A DNA stretch of 64,000 nucleotides from Candidatus Sericytochromatia bacterium (GTDB taxonomy: Bacteria; Cyanobacteriota; Sericytochromatia; UBA7694), in contig JADMKE010000017.1 in assembly GCA_018780035.1 (NCBI GenBank), positions 62,001-126,000 of the forward strand, read 5' to 3'. This document shows, in pieces, positions 1 to 10,023 of this stretch. Every line of letters starts with the position of its first letter. Position 1 is the first letter of the stretch. The notes under the pieces are model-generated. The model was given only the letters and a program-made list of their open reading frames with translations. It was not told the DNA's origin and made no database searches. The translations under genes and the position numbers were made by a program.

Positions 1-47
1 ATTTTTACGTCAAAGGGATTGGCGCTGATCTTATTGATCTCACCCAT
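1..47 (-). CDS. 5' end of a CDS running off the left edge (starts MGEINKISANPFDVK)
   Basis: Reverse strand ATG at 45-47 with a GGAGGA-like Shine-Dalgarno just upstream (ctggaggatgcgacATG); open to the window edge. Confidence 0.35.
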   Translation of the reverse strand, partial: MGEINKISANPFDVK

Positions 48-75
48 GTCGCATCCTCCAGGGTTTGCGCTTCAC

Positions 76-1467
76 TCAGCCCGACCGTTTGGTGCCACTG
101 GTCGAATCCAAATCTGAGGGCTGAGAAGATTGAGGCAGATCAATATGCCGATAGGGCACCGGGTGAGGATGCCGGGCATAGTGAATCTCAAAAACCTCCA
201 GCAAATGCTGCACCAATTGAACAGGGGCGTTGTGATTGGGCATGAGCGTGCGCAAAGTCAGGCCTATTTCACGCCGGTGCAGGGGATCCATCAGCAATTG
301 AAAGGATTTTTGGGCGATATCCAAGGCATCAACCTGCCCAACAATTTCGGGCACCAACATGCGCTCGGCCTTCTGATTGGGAATCGAGACAAAGCGCAGC
401 CGTTTGAGCAGGGCGCGAATCAAACTCTTTTTCAGCACCGGCCCCAGTACCGGTATCCGGGTCAGCAGGCCACCGAGACCATCCAAAGGCAAGACCTCGG
501 GTTTGTTTAATGGCAAGACCACCACCATCGGAATGCCCAACACCGCCAATTCTGCAGTATTGGTTCCTGGCAGGGTTATGCTCAGGTCGGAAACCTGCAG
601 GGCGTTATAATGCCAAGTGGGAGGCACGACCTGAACTTTATTGCCCTGGGGCGTCACAATCGAAGTGCTGTTGCGGTCGTGGACGATTTTTCCGGCTACC
701 CCGCCCAAAACGTCGATGTATTTGGGATCCTGCACCGCTTCGCGCAATTGGGAGAGCGGTGTAAACGGCGATTGGGGCAAAATAAACTGGGCTTCGGGCA
801 AAAGTTGGCTTAACTCGTCGGCAATTTTGAGCATAAACGAGGTGGAGTAAAGCACCTTGAGCGGTTTGCTGCCAGGCAAAAGCGAAATCACAGGCAGGCC
901 GTGGCTGAGATTGAGTTTGCTGCGGGCCTCTCGCGAAGACAAGCTGGGGTGGACCGCATTGACCATCAAATCGCCAATGGTGTGTAATTTGTGGGCGGGG
1001 ACCCGGCGTTTGCGGTGCTGTTCGTAAAGACCTTCGTCCCGCAGCAAAAAACGGCTGACTTGGCGTTTCCACTGGGCCAATTTTTCGGTATAGACCACCA
1101 CCGGAAAGCGGGTTCGCCAGCCGAGACTGACAGAGAAAAGCTGATCGCCCCCCAAATGTAAGACAATGCCCTCCCGTGCCAAGACCACATGTGGGGGCAA
1201 TTTGCCTGTGAGCAAATAATGCATGGTCTCTTTGGGCAACATCACGGTGGCACCCAACATACGGCTACTGACTTGGGCTTCATAGCCACTGCTGTGGGGG
1301 CAAGGCACCAAAGCAATAATGATCCGGGCCTGCGGGATCGCATTGCGCAAAACTTCCACCACGGGTTGTACCCAGGCGGCAATTTCTCCGGGACCATTGG
1401 TGGTGATCAGAATGTTCAGGTCCAAGTGTTTGTCCTCTGCCTGTAAAAAAGTTGCGCCGATGCCCAA
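76..1467 (-). CDS. LpxB-like glycosyltransferase / lipid-A-disaccharide synthase-related protein
   Basis: 463 aa; ITTNGPGEIAAWVQPVV N-terminus, LLPGSKPLKV and ITLPGTNTAELAVLGIPMVVVLP resemble the LpxB fold. A TTG at 1423-1425 with an upstream AGAGGA is a plausible alternative start. Confidence 0.6.
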   Translation of the reverse strand: MGIGATFLQAEDKHLDLNILITTNGPGEIAAWVQPVVEVLRNAIPQARIIIALVPCPHSSGYEAQVSSRMLGATVMLPKETMHYLLTGKLPPHVVLAREGIVLHLGGDQLFSVSLGWRTRFPVVVYTEKLAQWKRQVSRFLLRDEGLYEQHRKRRVPAHKLHTIGDLMVNAVHPSLSSREARSKLNLSHGLPVISLLPGSKPLKVLYSTSFMLKIADELSQLLPEAQFILPQSPFTPLSQLREAVQDPKYIDVLGGVAGKIVHDRNSTSIVTPQGNKVQVVPPTWHYNALQVSDLSITLPGTNTAELAVLGIPMVVVLPLNKPEVLPLDGLGGLLTRIPVLGPVLKKSLIRALLKRLRFVSIPNQKAERMLVPEIVGQVDALDIAQKSFQLLMDPLHRREIGLTLRTLMPNHNAPVQLVQHLLEVFEIHYARHPHPVPYRHIDLPQSSQPSDLDSTSGTKRSG

Positions 1468-1513
1468 GCATCTTTGTATTTATGGTAACAAATTCAGACC
1501 CGAGAAATATATC

Positions 1514-2359
1514 TTAAAGATGTAAATTTTTGATCCTGTCTGCAACATGAGAGGCATGGGCCGCTAGAATCGGCAAAACTTTCTTTGCAAGTGGATCTTT
1601 GTGCAATTCCAGGTCGATATAAAACCAACCCTCTCCCGCTGGCAGAGTCAAAGGCACAAGGGTTCCTGTGGGATTGGCCTTGGCCCGATCCAGTTGGGCC
1701 ATCACGGTTTCGATCCGGGCATTGAGATCTGCCTCTTGCTCGGCATCGCCACTGTAGAGCAAATAAGGGGTCTCCAGTTCAGGCAATTGCAAATAAAAGA
1801 GGACAAGCGGCGCATGGCTGATCAATAAGGCTGTTTCAACCATTCTTTGCAGAATTTCTGAGGGGGTTTCTAAGCGTTCCATTTCGAGCACGACCCTGTG
1901 AATAAAGGTCAAAACCTGCTCGAGAAAATAGGCATGACTGAGTTCTGAGTAAGTTTTTAAGGCTGTTTTGACCGCGGTATAGAGGCGCATTTTGGTCATT
2001 TCTGCTTTGGCCAAATAACCATCAATTTCATAATCGTCGATCACCCGACGTTCGGGCGCCACCCCCGGCTGACCCGTGCGCATGAGAATCCGCACACGCT
2101 GATCGCCTTGTTGCTGGCGAATCCAGCGGCAGAGGTCCAGCCCTGCGGTTTCGGATTCCATGACCACATCCAAGAGAATGACAGCCGTTTGGGGGTGTTC
2201 TGTCAGAAACGTTTTGGCCTCTTCGGCACTGGCGGCAAAAGACAATTCCACAGGTTCACCGGCAAAACGCAGATCTTTTAAGGCCAAACGGGTCAGCGTA
2301 AATATATCTGGTTCGTCATCCACAACCAAAACTTGACGGGACAGGTTTTGCCTCAACAT
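1514..2359 (-). CDS. Response regulator receiver-domain protein with C-terminal sensory/unknown domain
   Basis: VLVVDDEPDIF, ILLDVVM phospho-acceptor region and a conserved Lys region (GYLAKAEMTK). Confidence 0.75.
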   Translation of the reverse strand: MLRQNLSRQVLVVDDEPDIFTLTRLALKDLRFAGEPVELSFAASAEEAKTFLTEHPQTAVILLDVVMESETAGLDLCRWIRQQQGDQRVRILMRTGQPGVAPERRVIDDYEIDGYLAKAEMTKMRLYTAVKTALKTYSELSHAYFLEQVLTFIHRVVLEMERLETPSEILQRMVETALLISHAPLVLFYLQLPELETPYLLYSGDAEQEADLNARIETVMAQLDRAKANPTGTLVPLTLPAGEGWFYIDLELHKDPLAKKVLPILAAHASHVADRIKNLHL

Positions 2360-2528
2360 GGGAAATTCTCCAAGATTTGCAGGATTTGCAGGATATGTAA
2401 GATTTAATCAGAGCAAGGTTCAATGCACTCTAACTATCAACTATAATCCGAAAAGAGCCAAACCACAATTCCAGACAGCCAAGTCTTAAAGCCCCAAAGC
2501 CTTGTCTTTGGAGGTAATTTCTGGCAAT

Positions 2529-2555
2529 AATTCAAGCACAGGGCTTGCTTGAATT
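2529..2555 (+). promoter_or_regulatory. Perfect 10-bp stem, 7-nt loop hairpin in dusB leader
   Basis: AATTCAAGCA-CAGGGCT-TGCTTGAATT read directly. Confidence 0.5.
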
Positions 2556-2598
2556 CGTTTCGGGTTCATTTTGGGCCCCTCTGAGAAAGGTGATTTCG

Positions 2599-3624
2599 AT
2601 GCGCATTGGCGATCTCAATTTTGACAAAACCCCTGTGGTCTTGGCCCCCATGGAAGACGTCACCGATCTGGCTTTTCGCCTGGTCTGCAAACGCCGTGGC
2701 GCGGATATTGTCTATACCGAATTTGTCAGTTCCGAAGGCCTGATTCGCGACATTCGCGAAGCTGTGGCCAAACTCAAAATTCTGGACGAAGAGCGTCCGA
2801 TTGGCATTCAAATTTATGGTAACCGCGTGGCGAGCATGGTCCAAGCGGCCAAAATAGCCGAAGCCGCTGGCCCGGATATATTGGATATCAACTACGGTTG
2901 CCCATCTAAACACGTGGCAGGCAGTGGCGCAGGCTCAGGTCTGTTAAAAACCCCTGAACTGATGGAAGAAATCACCCGCGCAGTGGTGAATGCCGTGAAT
3001 ATTCCTGTAACAGCCAAAACCCGCCTGGGCTGGTGTGACAGCGAAATCACCATCGTCGAAATCGCCAAAATGTTGGAATCCTGTGGGATTCAGGCCTTGA
3101 CCATTCATGGCCGCACGCGCACGCAAAAATTTAAAGGCCAGGCCAATTGGGATTTGATCGGTGCAGCCAAAGCCGCAGTGAAGATCCCCGTGATCGGCAA
3201 TGGGGATGTGGTCAGCCCCGAAGATGTGCTGCGCATGTTGCAAGTCGCCAAAGTTGATGGGGTCATGATTGGCCGCGGCAGTTACGGCAATCCCTGGATT
3301 TTTGAACGCAGCAAACACTATTTGCAAACAGGTGAATTGCTGCCCTTTCCCTCATTGGAAGAACGGGTAGAGGTCCTGCTGGAACATCTTGATTTGTCGA
3401 TTCAGCTCAAAGGCGAACGCCGGGGCACACTCGAAATGGGCAAACACTATGGCAATTATTTCCATGGTTTGCGCAATGTCAAATACCTCAAGGCCCATCT
3501 GCGCGATTTAAGGTCTTTTGGCGAAATCAAAGCCACCATTTTGCGCTTTATTGCCGATTATGACAATTGGCAAGAAACCAGCTCAGAGCCAAGCGAGCCG
3601 GAATTCAGTACCGCTTCCGTTTAG
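2599..3624 (+). CDS. dusB: tRNA-dihydrouridine synthase, DusB family
   Basis: PVVLAPMEDVTDLAFR, DINYGCPSKHVAGSGAGSGLL, GNGDV, MIGRG motifs. The internal ATG at 2599 is preferred over the ORF-track start at 2545. Confidence 0.9.
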   Translation: MRIGDLNFDKTPVVLAPMEDVTDLAFRLVCKRRGADIVYTEFVSSEGLIRDIREAVAKLKILDEERPIGIQIYGNRVASMVQAAKIAEAAGPDILDINYGCPSKHVAGSGAGSGLLKTPELMEEITRAVVNAVNIPVTAKTRLGWCDSEITIVEIAKMLESCGIQALTIHGRTRTQKFKGQANWDLIGAAKAAVKIPVIGNGDVVSPEDVLRMLQVAKVDGVMIGRGSYGNPWIFERSKHYLQTGELLPFPSLEERVEVLLEHLDLSIQLKGERRGTLEMGKHYGNYFHGLRNVKYLKAHLRDLRSFGEIKATILRFIADYDNWQETSSEPSEPEFSTASV

Positions 3625-5045
3625 GTCTTTGCCAATACCTGCTGCGCCAGCTCCGCAGGGGTTGAATCTGGCGCTCTAAAAGCCAAAACCAAGCAGAGCA
3701 AGCTGAGCACCCAGAGCAGCAAAAATACGGCGACCAGTGAGCCCTCTAAGCCATGGGCTGCAAGCAGGGCCACTTGCAAAGCGCCCAAGGCACTGACGCC
3801 ACCTGCAGAACCTAAATTGCGGCTCAAATTGAGCACGGCAGAGACCGTCCCAATTTCACCTGGGCGAACCGAGACCTGCACACAGATCACCAGCATCGAA
3901 GTCATCATCCCCATGCCGCAGCCCAGCAGGGCCGAAAAGGCCCCAATCACCCACAGGGACTGCTGGGACAAATGCCCCAGGCTGATCCCGCTCAAACCCG
4001 CCACCATCGACAAAGCCCCCAAAATAATCAAGCGCCGAAAGCCATAGCGATTGACCTTCAGGCCGGCTGCTGCACTGGCCAAAGGCCAAGAGAGCATCAT
4101 GGGAGTGAGCACCAGTCCCGCTGCCGTTGGCGAGTGTTTCATGACCTCTTGCAGAAAAAGCGGAACATAGGTTAAAGCAGTAAACATGGCAATATTGCTG
4201 AGCAGGCCCAGGCCCAAGGCGGTTTTGATCGCACTGGATTGAAACAAATGCAGGGGAATCAACGGCTCGGAGACCTGACCCTGACGTCGAAAGAAAAAGT
4301 ACAGGCACCCCCCCCCCACAGCACCGAGCGGCAAGTAGCGGCTTTGCCCAGCCGCCAGACAAAACATCGTTGCCGTCAGTCCCACAAGCAAAAGAAAGGC
4401 ACCGGGCCAATCAAAGGGTTTGCGCGCCTGAGGCACAGGCGGTGATACTTGCGCCGGAAAACGCAAGGCAAAGACCAAGGTGGTCAGCAATCCCAAGGGC
4501 AAATTAAACCAAAAAATCCAAGACCAGTGCATCACACTGACCAAAAATCCCCCCAATAAAGGCCCGACCAAACTGGAGACCCCCCAGACCACGCTGACCA
4601 TACTCTGACGCGCCCCCCGCTGCTCAGGCGGAAAAAGCACGCCAAAAGCAATCATCGTCAGTCCCATTAATCCAGAGGCACCCAAGCCCTGCAAAGCCCG
4701 AGCGGCAATCAAAAACGGCATGCTGCGTGCAGCGCCACAGAGCGCAGAACCCAAAAGGAAAAGGGAAACAGCCACCAACATGCAGCGCCGGACACCCAGG
4801 AGATCCGCAAATTTGCCATAAAAAGGGGTGGCCACCGTGGAGGCGACCATAAATGCCGAAAATACCCAGTGATAGAGTTCAGACCCTCCCAATTCGGCAA
4901 TCACTTTTGGCATGGCCGTAGACAAAATGGTGGTGTCGATGGCGGCCAAAAACAACATGGTTAACAAAGAGCCCAAGGCCCAACGACTGACAGGAGGATA
5001 AGAATGTTGGGTATTTTGCATAGCTGCCAGTATACCCCAGGACAA
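3621..5045 (-). CDS. MFS transporter, DHA2/EmrB-QacA-type drug efflux
   Basis: About 14 hydrophobic segments; LDTTIL-like AIDTTILSTAMPKV motif; GPLLGGFL motif. Its stop codon overlaps the dusB stop (TTAG). Confidence 0.85.
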   Translation of the reverse strand: MSWGILAAMQNTQHSYPPVSRWALGSLLTMLFLAAIDTTILSTAMPKVIAELGGSELYHWVFSAFMVASTVATPFYGKFADLLGVRRCMLVAVSLFLLGSALCGAARSMPFLIAARALQGLGASGLMGLTMIAFGVLFPPEQRGARQSMVSVVWGVSSLVGPLLGGFLVSVMHWSWIFWFNLPLGLLTTLVFALRFPAQVSPPVPQARKPFDWPGAFLLLVGLTATMFCLAAGQSRYLPLGAVGGGCLYFFFRRQGQVSEPLIPLHLFQSSAIKTALGLGLLSNIAMFTALTYVPLFLQEVMKHSPTAAGLVLTPMMLSWPLASAAAGLKVNRYGFRRLIILGALSMVAGLSGISLGHLSQQSLWVIGAFSALLGCGMGMMTSMLVICVQVSVRPGEIGTVSAVLNLSRNLGSAGGVSALGALQVALLAAHGLEGSLVAVFLLLWVLSLLCLVLAFRAPDSTPAELAQQVLAKT

Positions 5046-5121
5046 GATCTGCCAGGGACAAGCTATAATATTCCTTAACCTTATTTTTAACTATTTCCTT
5101 GTTTTCCTGTGAGGGTGAAAT

Positions 5122-5994
5122 ATGACTCAAATTTTGCGCGTGGGCGGCGTGCCCGAACACTTTAACTCCCCTTGGCATCGGGCAATTGAGAAACAATCTT
5201 TTGCCAGGGCAGGCCTGGAGGTTGAGTTTCAGCTCTATCCCACGGGTACGGGTGCGATGTGTGCCGATTTGCGCTCAGAGCAATTGGACCTCGCAGTGGT
5301 TTTAACCGAGGGTATTGTCAACGATATCGCTCGCAAGGGAGGCAGCCGTATCATTGGTGCCTATGTGCCTTCACCCCTGGCCTGGGGCATTCATGTGGCC
5401 GCGCATTCGCCCTTGCAAAACATCCAAGATCTGCGCAATAAAACCTTTGCCATCAGCCGTTTTGGCAGTGGTTCACACCTGATGGCCATGCTATTGGCCC
5501 AAGCACAGGGTTGGAATCCCCACGAAGAGATTCACTTTCATGTGGCCGGTGGCATTGCCCCCCTGGAAGCAGCCGTTTGCGAAGGTCAAGCGGATGTTTT
5601 TTTGTGGGAAAAATACACCACCGCTCCCCGGGTTGAAGCGGGGGCCTTAAAACGCTTGGGAGAATTTCCCACTCCTTGGCCCTCCTTTGTGATCGCCGCC
5701 CGAGAAGCCCTGATTTTGGAGTCGCCTCAGGCTGTGTTAACCCTGCTGCAGGTGATTTACCAAGAAACGGCTGTGTTTATGGCCAATGGCGAAGATTCTG
5801 TGAGCTACGTCAGTGAACGCTACCAACTGCGCCAAGACCAAGCCCGTGATTGGTTTGCAGGGGTCAAATGGGCCACAGAGGCCCATCTGGACCCAGCTAT
5901 TTTGGAAAAAGTGATTCAAAATCTGGCCACAGTGGGCATGCTCGAAGGCACCTTGCCACTGGCCTCAGATCTATCCGTCCAAATCGCTGTCTGA
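5122..5994 (+). CDS. Substrate-binding-protein-like (Ca3427/NMT1-THI5-like PBP2 fold), no signal peptide
   Basis: RVGGVPEHFNSPWHRAIEKQSFARAGLEVEF; no N-terminal signal sequence. Confidence 0.65.
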   Translation: MTQILRVGGVPEHFNSPWHRAIEKQSFARAGLEVEFQLYPTGTGAMCADLRSEQLDLAVVLTEGIVNDIARKGGSRIIGAYVPSPLAWGIHVAAHSPLQNIQDLRNKTFAISRFGSGSHLMAMLLAQAQGWNPHEEIHFHVAGGIAPLEAAVCEGQADVFLWEKYTTAPRVEAGALKRLGEFPTPWPSFVIAAREALILESPQAVLTLLQVIYQETAVFMANGEDSVSYVSERYQLRQDQARDWFAGVKWATEAHLDPAILEKVIQNLATVGMLEGTLPLASDLSVQIAV

Positions 5995-7662
5995 GGTATC
6001 TTCCAAATCGTCTTTGGCTTCAGGGGCTGAATTGGATTTTTCCACATTTTCGCCTTTGTCTGCGGCAGGTGGTGTATTTGCGCTTTTTTCCTTGCTCTCG
6101 CTACCCGCCTCAGGAGCTGTAGGCTGTGGGCCACACCCATGTTCACAGGCCTCTTTCAGTTCGAGATCACAGGCCCGTTTAAAGTCGGCCATGGCAGCAT
6201 CACAGCGATTGAGTTCGCGCAGCGCCAAGCCCCGATAAAAATAATGGCTGCCTTCAATTTTCTTCTCGGCCCCTGCCAATTTTAAGCCCCGTTCAAAATC
6301 GGCCAAAGCCTGGGCAGGGCGGCGCAAATAGAGGTAAGCAGCTCCGCGCTCAAAATAATATTCAGCCACTTTGGGGTGACGTTGGAGCAGCACATTGTAG
6401 TCGGCGAGGCGTTTCTTTTGATCCAATTCCACCGAATGGGCAATGCCCCGGCGCTCAAAATAAGGTGAATCGGGAGAGAGTTTGATCGCACGGTTGTAGT
6501 CAGACAGGGCCAAATGGCGCACATTTAATTGAGCATAGATTTGCCCCCGCAAATAGAGCGCATCGCTGTTATCGGGCTCAATAAACAGAGCCTTGGTAAA
6601 ATCGGCAAGTGCACCATAGGGATCTTTTAGCTTGGCAAGCAATTGCCCGCGCTCCAAATAATAGGTCACATTGCGGGGAGAAAGACGCAAACAGGTATTG
6701 TAATCTTCGAGTGCATTGGCCTGATTATTGAGATAGAGCCAGGTTTTGGCCCGATTGCGAAAGTAAGAGCTTTCCTGATTATTCAACTCAGTGGCCCGCT
6801 GAAAATCTTCTAGGGCCAATTTGTTTTCGCCCAAAACATTGTGAATGGTGCCACGGTTGTTGTAATAAAGTGCATTGTCGCGGTCCAAGACAATGGCTTG
6901 GTTAAAAGACTCCAAAGCGGCTTTGGGCTGGTTTTTTAAGCTCAAAACATAGCCCTGATTAAACAGAGCAGCGGCATTGCGCGGATCGCGCCAAAGTACC
7001 TGTTTAAAATCCTGCATTGCCCCGTTTAAATCATAAAGCATGATCCGGGCCCGGCCCCGATTATTGTATGCCGAGATCAGTTTATTGTCATTTTTGAGAG
7101 CAGCACTGAAACGCTCTTCAGCCAATTTCCAGTCTTTCAGATCATAGGCCCGCAGTCCCTGTTCTAAGACCTGCAAAACCTGGTATTGCTGATTCAAACC
7201 AGACTCTTGGGATTTATCTGCAAGGGTCTCCATTTTTTTGCGTATTTCTTCTTGCTTTTGGCGCAAATGGGCATAGGCCTGAAAAATGGGGGAATCCAAA
7301 TTGGCCTGTTTAAAATAGAGGGGAATCTGATCGGTATCCAAGCTCAAATGCGCTTCTAATTGGGTCTTATCTGGATTTTTAAATGAAAGTTTTGATGAGC
7401 GCAACAGCAGCCCCTCTAACTCATACTGGGTCAAATGATGGCTGCGCAGAACAGGCATTTCACCCACTTCATTGAGGGCAGCCTGCAAAACCTGTTGTTC
7501 CGTTTTCAGCGAGGCAAAATGGCGACCTGTGGTATCGCTCAAATGAGCGGGGTAGTCGGAACGCGCATCAAACATCAAACTTGATGCATTGAGCGGCAAA
7601 GCCACTGCCAGCAAGGCAAAAGAGATTCCAGTTGTCCACAGCTTGTGCATTACATTCTCCAT
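5971..7662 (-). CDS. Secreted/periplasmic tetratricopeptide-repeat protein
   Basis: Signal-like N-terminus (MHKLWTTGISFALLAVALPLNA); many TPR units (e.g. ALYLRGQIYAQLNVRHLALSDYNRAIKLSP). Confidence 0.85.
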   Translation of the reverse strand: MENVMHKLWTTGISFALLAVALPLNASSLMFDARSDYPAHLSDTTGRHFASLKTEQQVLQAALNEVGEMPVLRSHHLTQYELEGLLLRSSKLSFKNPDKTQLEAHLSLDTDQIPLYFKQANLDSPIFQAYAHLRQKQEEIRKKMETLADKSQESGLNQQYQVLQVLEQGLRAYDLKDWKLAEERFSAALKNDNKLISAYNNRGRARIMLYDLNGAMQDFKQVLWRDPRNAAALFNQGYVLSLKNQPKAALESFNQAIVLDRDNALYYNNRGTIHNVLGENKLALEDFQRATELNNQESSYFRNRAKTWLYLNNQANALEDYNTCLRLSPRNVTYYLERGQLLAKLKDPYGALADFTKALFIEPDNSDALYLRGQIYAQLNVRHLALSDYNRAIKLSPDSPYFERRGIAHSVELDQKKRLADYNVLLQRHPKVAEYYFERGAAYLYLRRPAQALADFERGLKLAGAEKKIEGSHYFYRGLALRELNRCDAAMADFKRACDLELKEACEHGCGPQPTAPEAGSESKEKSANTPPAADKGENVEKSNSAPEAKDDLEDTSDSDLDG

Positions 7663-7832
7663 CTATCTCCAAAAATAAGCCCCAAAACAGAGTTGAATTA
7701 GGCCTGATTAAGAGAATATAACACAGCCTTTCAGCCACGCATAGGCAGGAAGAGGGTTGTTTCTGACCCCTACTCGGATCTGTGTTAAACTGAGCAACAT
7801 ACTTTTTCAGGGCTTTTCAGAAGATTTAAACT

Positions 7833-8306
7833 ATGGCAAACAAAGAAAAAAAACAAGATCGGGTCGTGAGCGTCAACCGCAAGGCGTATCACGATTTCGA
7901 AATTTTAGAGACCTTCGAAGCGGGGATTACACTCGTGGGCACAGAGGTCAAGTCGGTGCGCGCTGGGCAGGTCAATTTGCGTGATAATTATGCCCAAATT
8001 GACAAAGGAGAGCTCTGGGTGCTCAATTTGCATATCAGCCCCTATAGCCACGGCAATGTGATGAATCACGTCCCCTTGCGCCCCCGTAAACTCCTGATGC
8101 ACAAGCGCGAGATCAGCCGTTTGATCGGCAAAACCCAAGAAAAAGGCCTGACCTTGGTGGTCACAAAAATGTACTGGCAACGCAATTGGCTCAAAGTAGA
8201 AGTGGGTCTGGCCCGTGGGAAAAAGCTCTACGACAAACGCCATGCCCTGCGCGAAAAAGATGTCAAACGCCAAATTGAGCGGGCCGTGCGCCGGGAAGAT
8301 GATTGA
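7833..8306 (+). CDS. smpB: SsrA-binding protein
   Basis: RKAYHDFEILETFEAGITLVGTEVKSVRAGQVNLRDNYAQI and KLYDKRHALREKDVKRQIERA are diagnostic. Confidence 0.97.
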   Translation: MANKEKKQDRVVSVNRKAYHDFEILETFEAGITLVGTEVKSVRAGQVNLRDNYAQIDKGELWVLNLHISPYSHGNVMNHVPLRPRKLLMHKREISRLIGKTQEKGLTLVVTKMYWQRNWLKVEVGLARGKKLYDKRHALREKDVKRQIERAVRREDD

Positions 8307-9996
8307 GTTACAAAAATCTTGGCTGAAAGCCTTGCTCATACTGGGGCTTTGCCTTGTGGCATGGCCAGCTCAAGCCGCACCCCAACTTCAAAAGCTACGC
8401 ATAGAACATTTAGATGGCCAAACAGAGCTCATTCCCAGTGTCTATTTGCGCCAACGGGTGCTGGAATGGCTGGTAACGGCTGAAAATCTGCCGGGCAGTG
8501 AACAGGCCCTTGAAGCTTATATCCGTGACATGTATTTGCAAAGAGGCAATCCCAATGCTGAAGTGCGTGTCAGTCAAGCCTTTTCGGAGCAACCCGCAGT
8601 CACCATCTCTGAAAAAACCGAAAAAGAAGTGGTCTTGGAAGCTCTGGAGATCAGCGGAGGCACTCCTTTGCTGCGCTGGATTGTCAGCCAAAATCTCGCG
8701 AATGCGGTGCCCGGCCAGCCATTTAAATACAACGCCTTTCTCAAAGATTTGACCTGGCTGGAACACAATCTCTTTGTGCCCATCACCCTGCATTTTAGTT
8801 CCAGCGGCCCAGGTAAAATTAGCGCTGCACTCGAAATTTTAACCTATTCAGCCGTTTTGCCCACGGGCAATCTCAGCAGCAATTCGATTACAGGTCTGGC
8901 TCTGACCGCAGGTGTGATTACCGACAATTACCTACTCGAAGGTTCGGTCTTTCGCGCCCTGGTCAAACGCAATAATTTGCCTGTACTCAATCAGCCTGCA
9001 TATTTGGTCCAAGACTGGGAGTATGTCGTGGGCGCTTCGACCACCCAATTGCCGATACCGGGCATGACCCTGGGCTTTAATCAATACAACAAGGTTGACT
9101 ATATTTATCGGGGCTTAAAAGCCAGCGAACCCACTCAAATCACCTGGATTCAAAGCTTCGGGGGCGATCTCTACAGCGGTTTTCCGGTTTGGTCAGATCC
9201 CTCTTCTCACCGCTATTTGCGTGGCGTCGCCAATTTGAGCATTATCCAGGACAGTTTTTTTAATGGCCCCGACAATTTGCCCCCGAGCCCTGCACTCAGT
9301 CAAAGTGGCCAAGCCAGCGACCTGTTATTTTTGCCTTCGATCAATTTGATCTACTCCGACGTGGACGACTTTATCATTCCCCGCAATGGCAACTTTTTGC
9401 GTTTTCAGCTCTCGGGTAGCCTCGGAAGCACTCAATATGCCCAAACCACAGCCACGGGATTCTCTTTCTGGACCCCTTTTCAAGGCCCCCAATGGCAGGG
9501 CACATTTTTGTTTCGCAGTGCCCTGGGCGCAACCTTGGGCCAAAAATTCCCCTTTTACAGGGGTTTTCTCAATACTGGCAATTGGCTCGTGCGCGGCGCC
9601 CGGGAGTATTCGATCACCGAAAGGCACAGCGTGCGCAGTTCGCCTGAATTTCACCTGATTTACAAACCCTCTAAGCTCAGCATGGACGCTTTTTTTGAGT
9701 CGATGATCGCCACGCCTGGCCTGGGCAGTTTTCTGGAGGATTGGGCCTTTGATCTGAATGCCTTTGTCGATGCCGGGGCCTATTGGAATGACAACCCTGT
9801 GCCACGCAATCTGCAATTGGGCGCGGGAGTGGGTATCAATGCGATCACCCCCACAGGCTCAATCTTGGGTGTTGACATGGCCTTTCCCGTCTATCCCCAA
9901 CCCGCAGGTCCGACCTTTATGGTACGCATTACCGCTCCGCTGACCTTTACGCTCTACAGCGATTGGATCAATTCCAATGGTTTTTTCTTGCGCTAG
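8299..9996 (+). CDS. Omp85/BamA-TamA-like outer-membrane surface-antigen protein
   Basis: Signal peptide from the ATG at 8299 (overlaps the smpB stop); short N-terminal POTRA-like part; barrel-like C-terminus. Confidence 0.65.
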   Translation: MIELQKSWLKALLILGLCLVAWPAQAAPQLQKLRIEHLDGQTELIPSVYLRQRVLEWLVTAENLPGSEQALEAYIRDMYLQRGNPNAEVRVSQAFSEQPAVTISEKTEKEVVLEALEISGGTPLLRWIVSQNLANAVPGQPFKYNAFLKDLTWLEHNLFVPITLHFSSSGPGKISAALEILTYSAVLPTGNLSSNSITGLALTAGVITDNYLLEGSVFRALVKRNNLPVLNQPAYLVQDWEYVVGASTTQLPIPGMTLGFNQYNKVDYIYRGLKASEPTQITWIQSFGGDLYSGFPVWSDPSSHRYLRGVANLSIIQDSFFNGPDNLPPSPALSQSGQASDLLFLPSINLIYSDVDDFIIPRNGNFLRFQLSGSLGSTQYAQTTATGFSFWTPFQGPQWQGTFLFRSALGATLGQKFPFYRGFLNTGNWLVRGAREYSITERHSVRSSPEFHLIYKPSKLSMDAFFESMIATPGLGSFLEDWAFDLNAFVDAGAYWNDNPVPRNLQLGAGVGINAITPTGSILGVDMAFPVYPQPAGPTFMVRITAPLTFTLYSDWINSNGFFLR

Positions 9997-10023
9997 CGCT
10001 TTTACATTCCTGCGCTGGCACTT

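Noticed and set aside
3856-4410. 184-aa overlapping ORF inside the MFS gene beginning near the C10 tract
   Set aside because: The annotated frame gives continuous TM helices through the tract; the alternative frame has no recognisable protein features.
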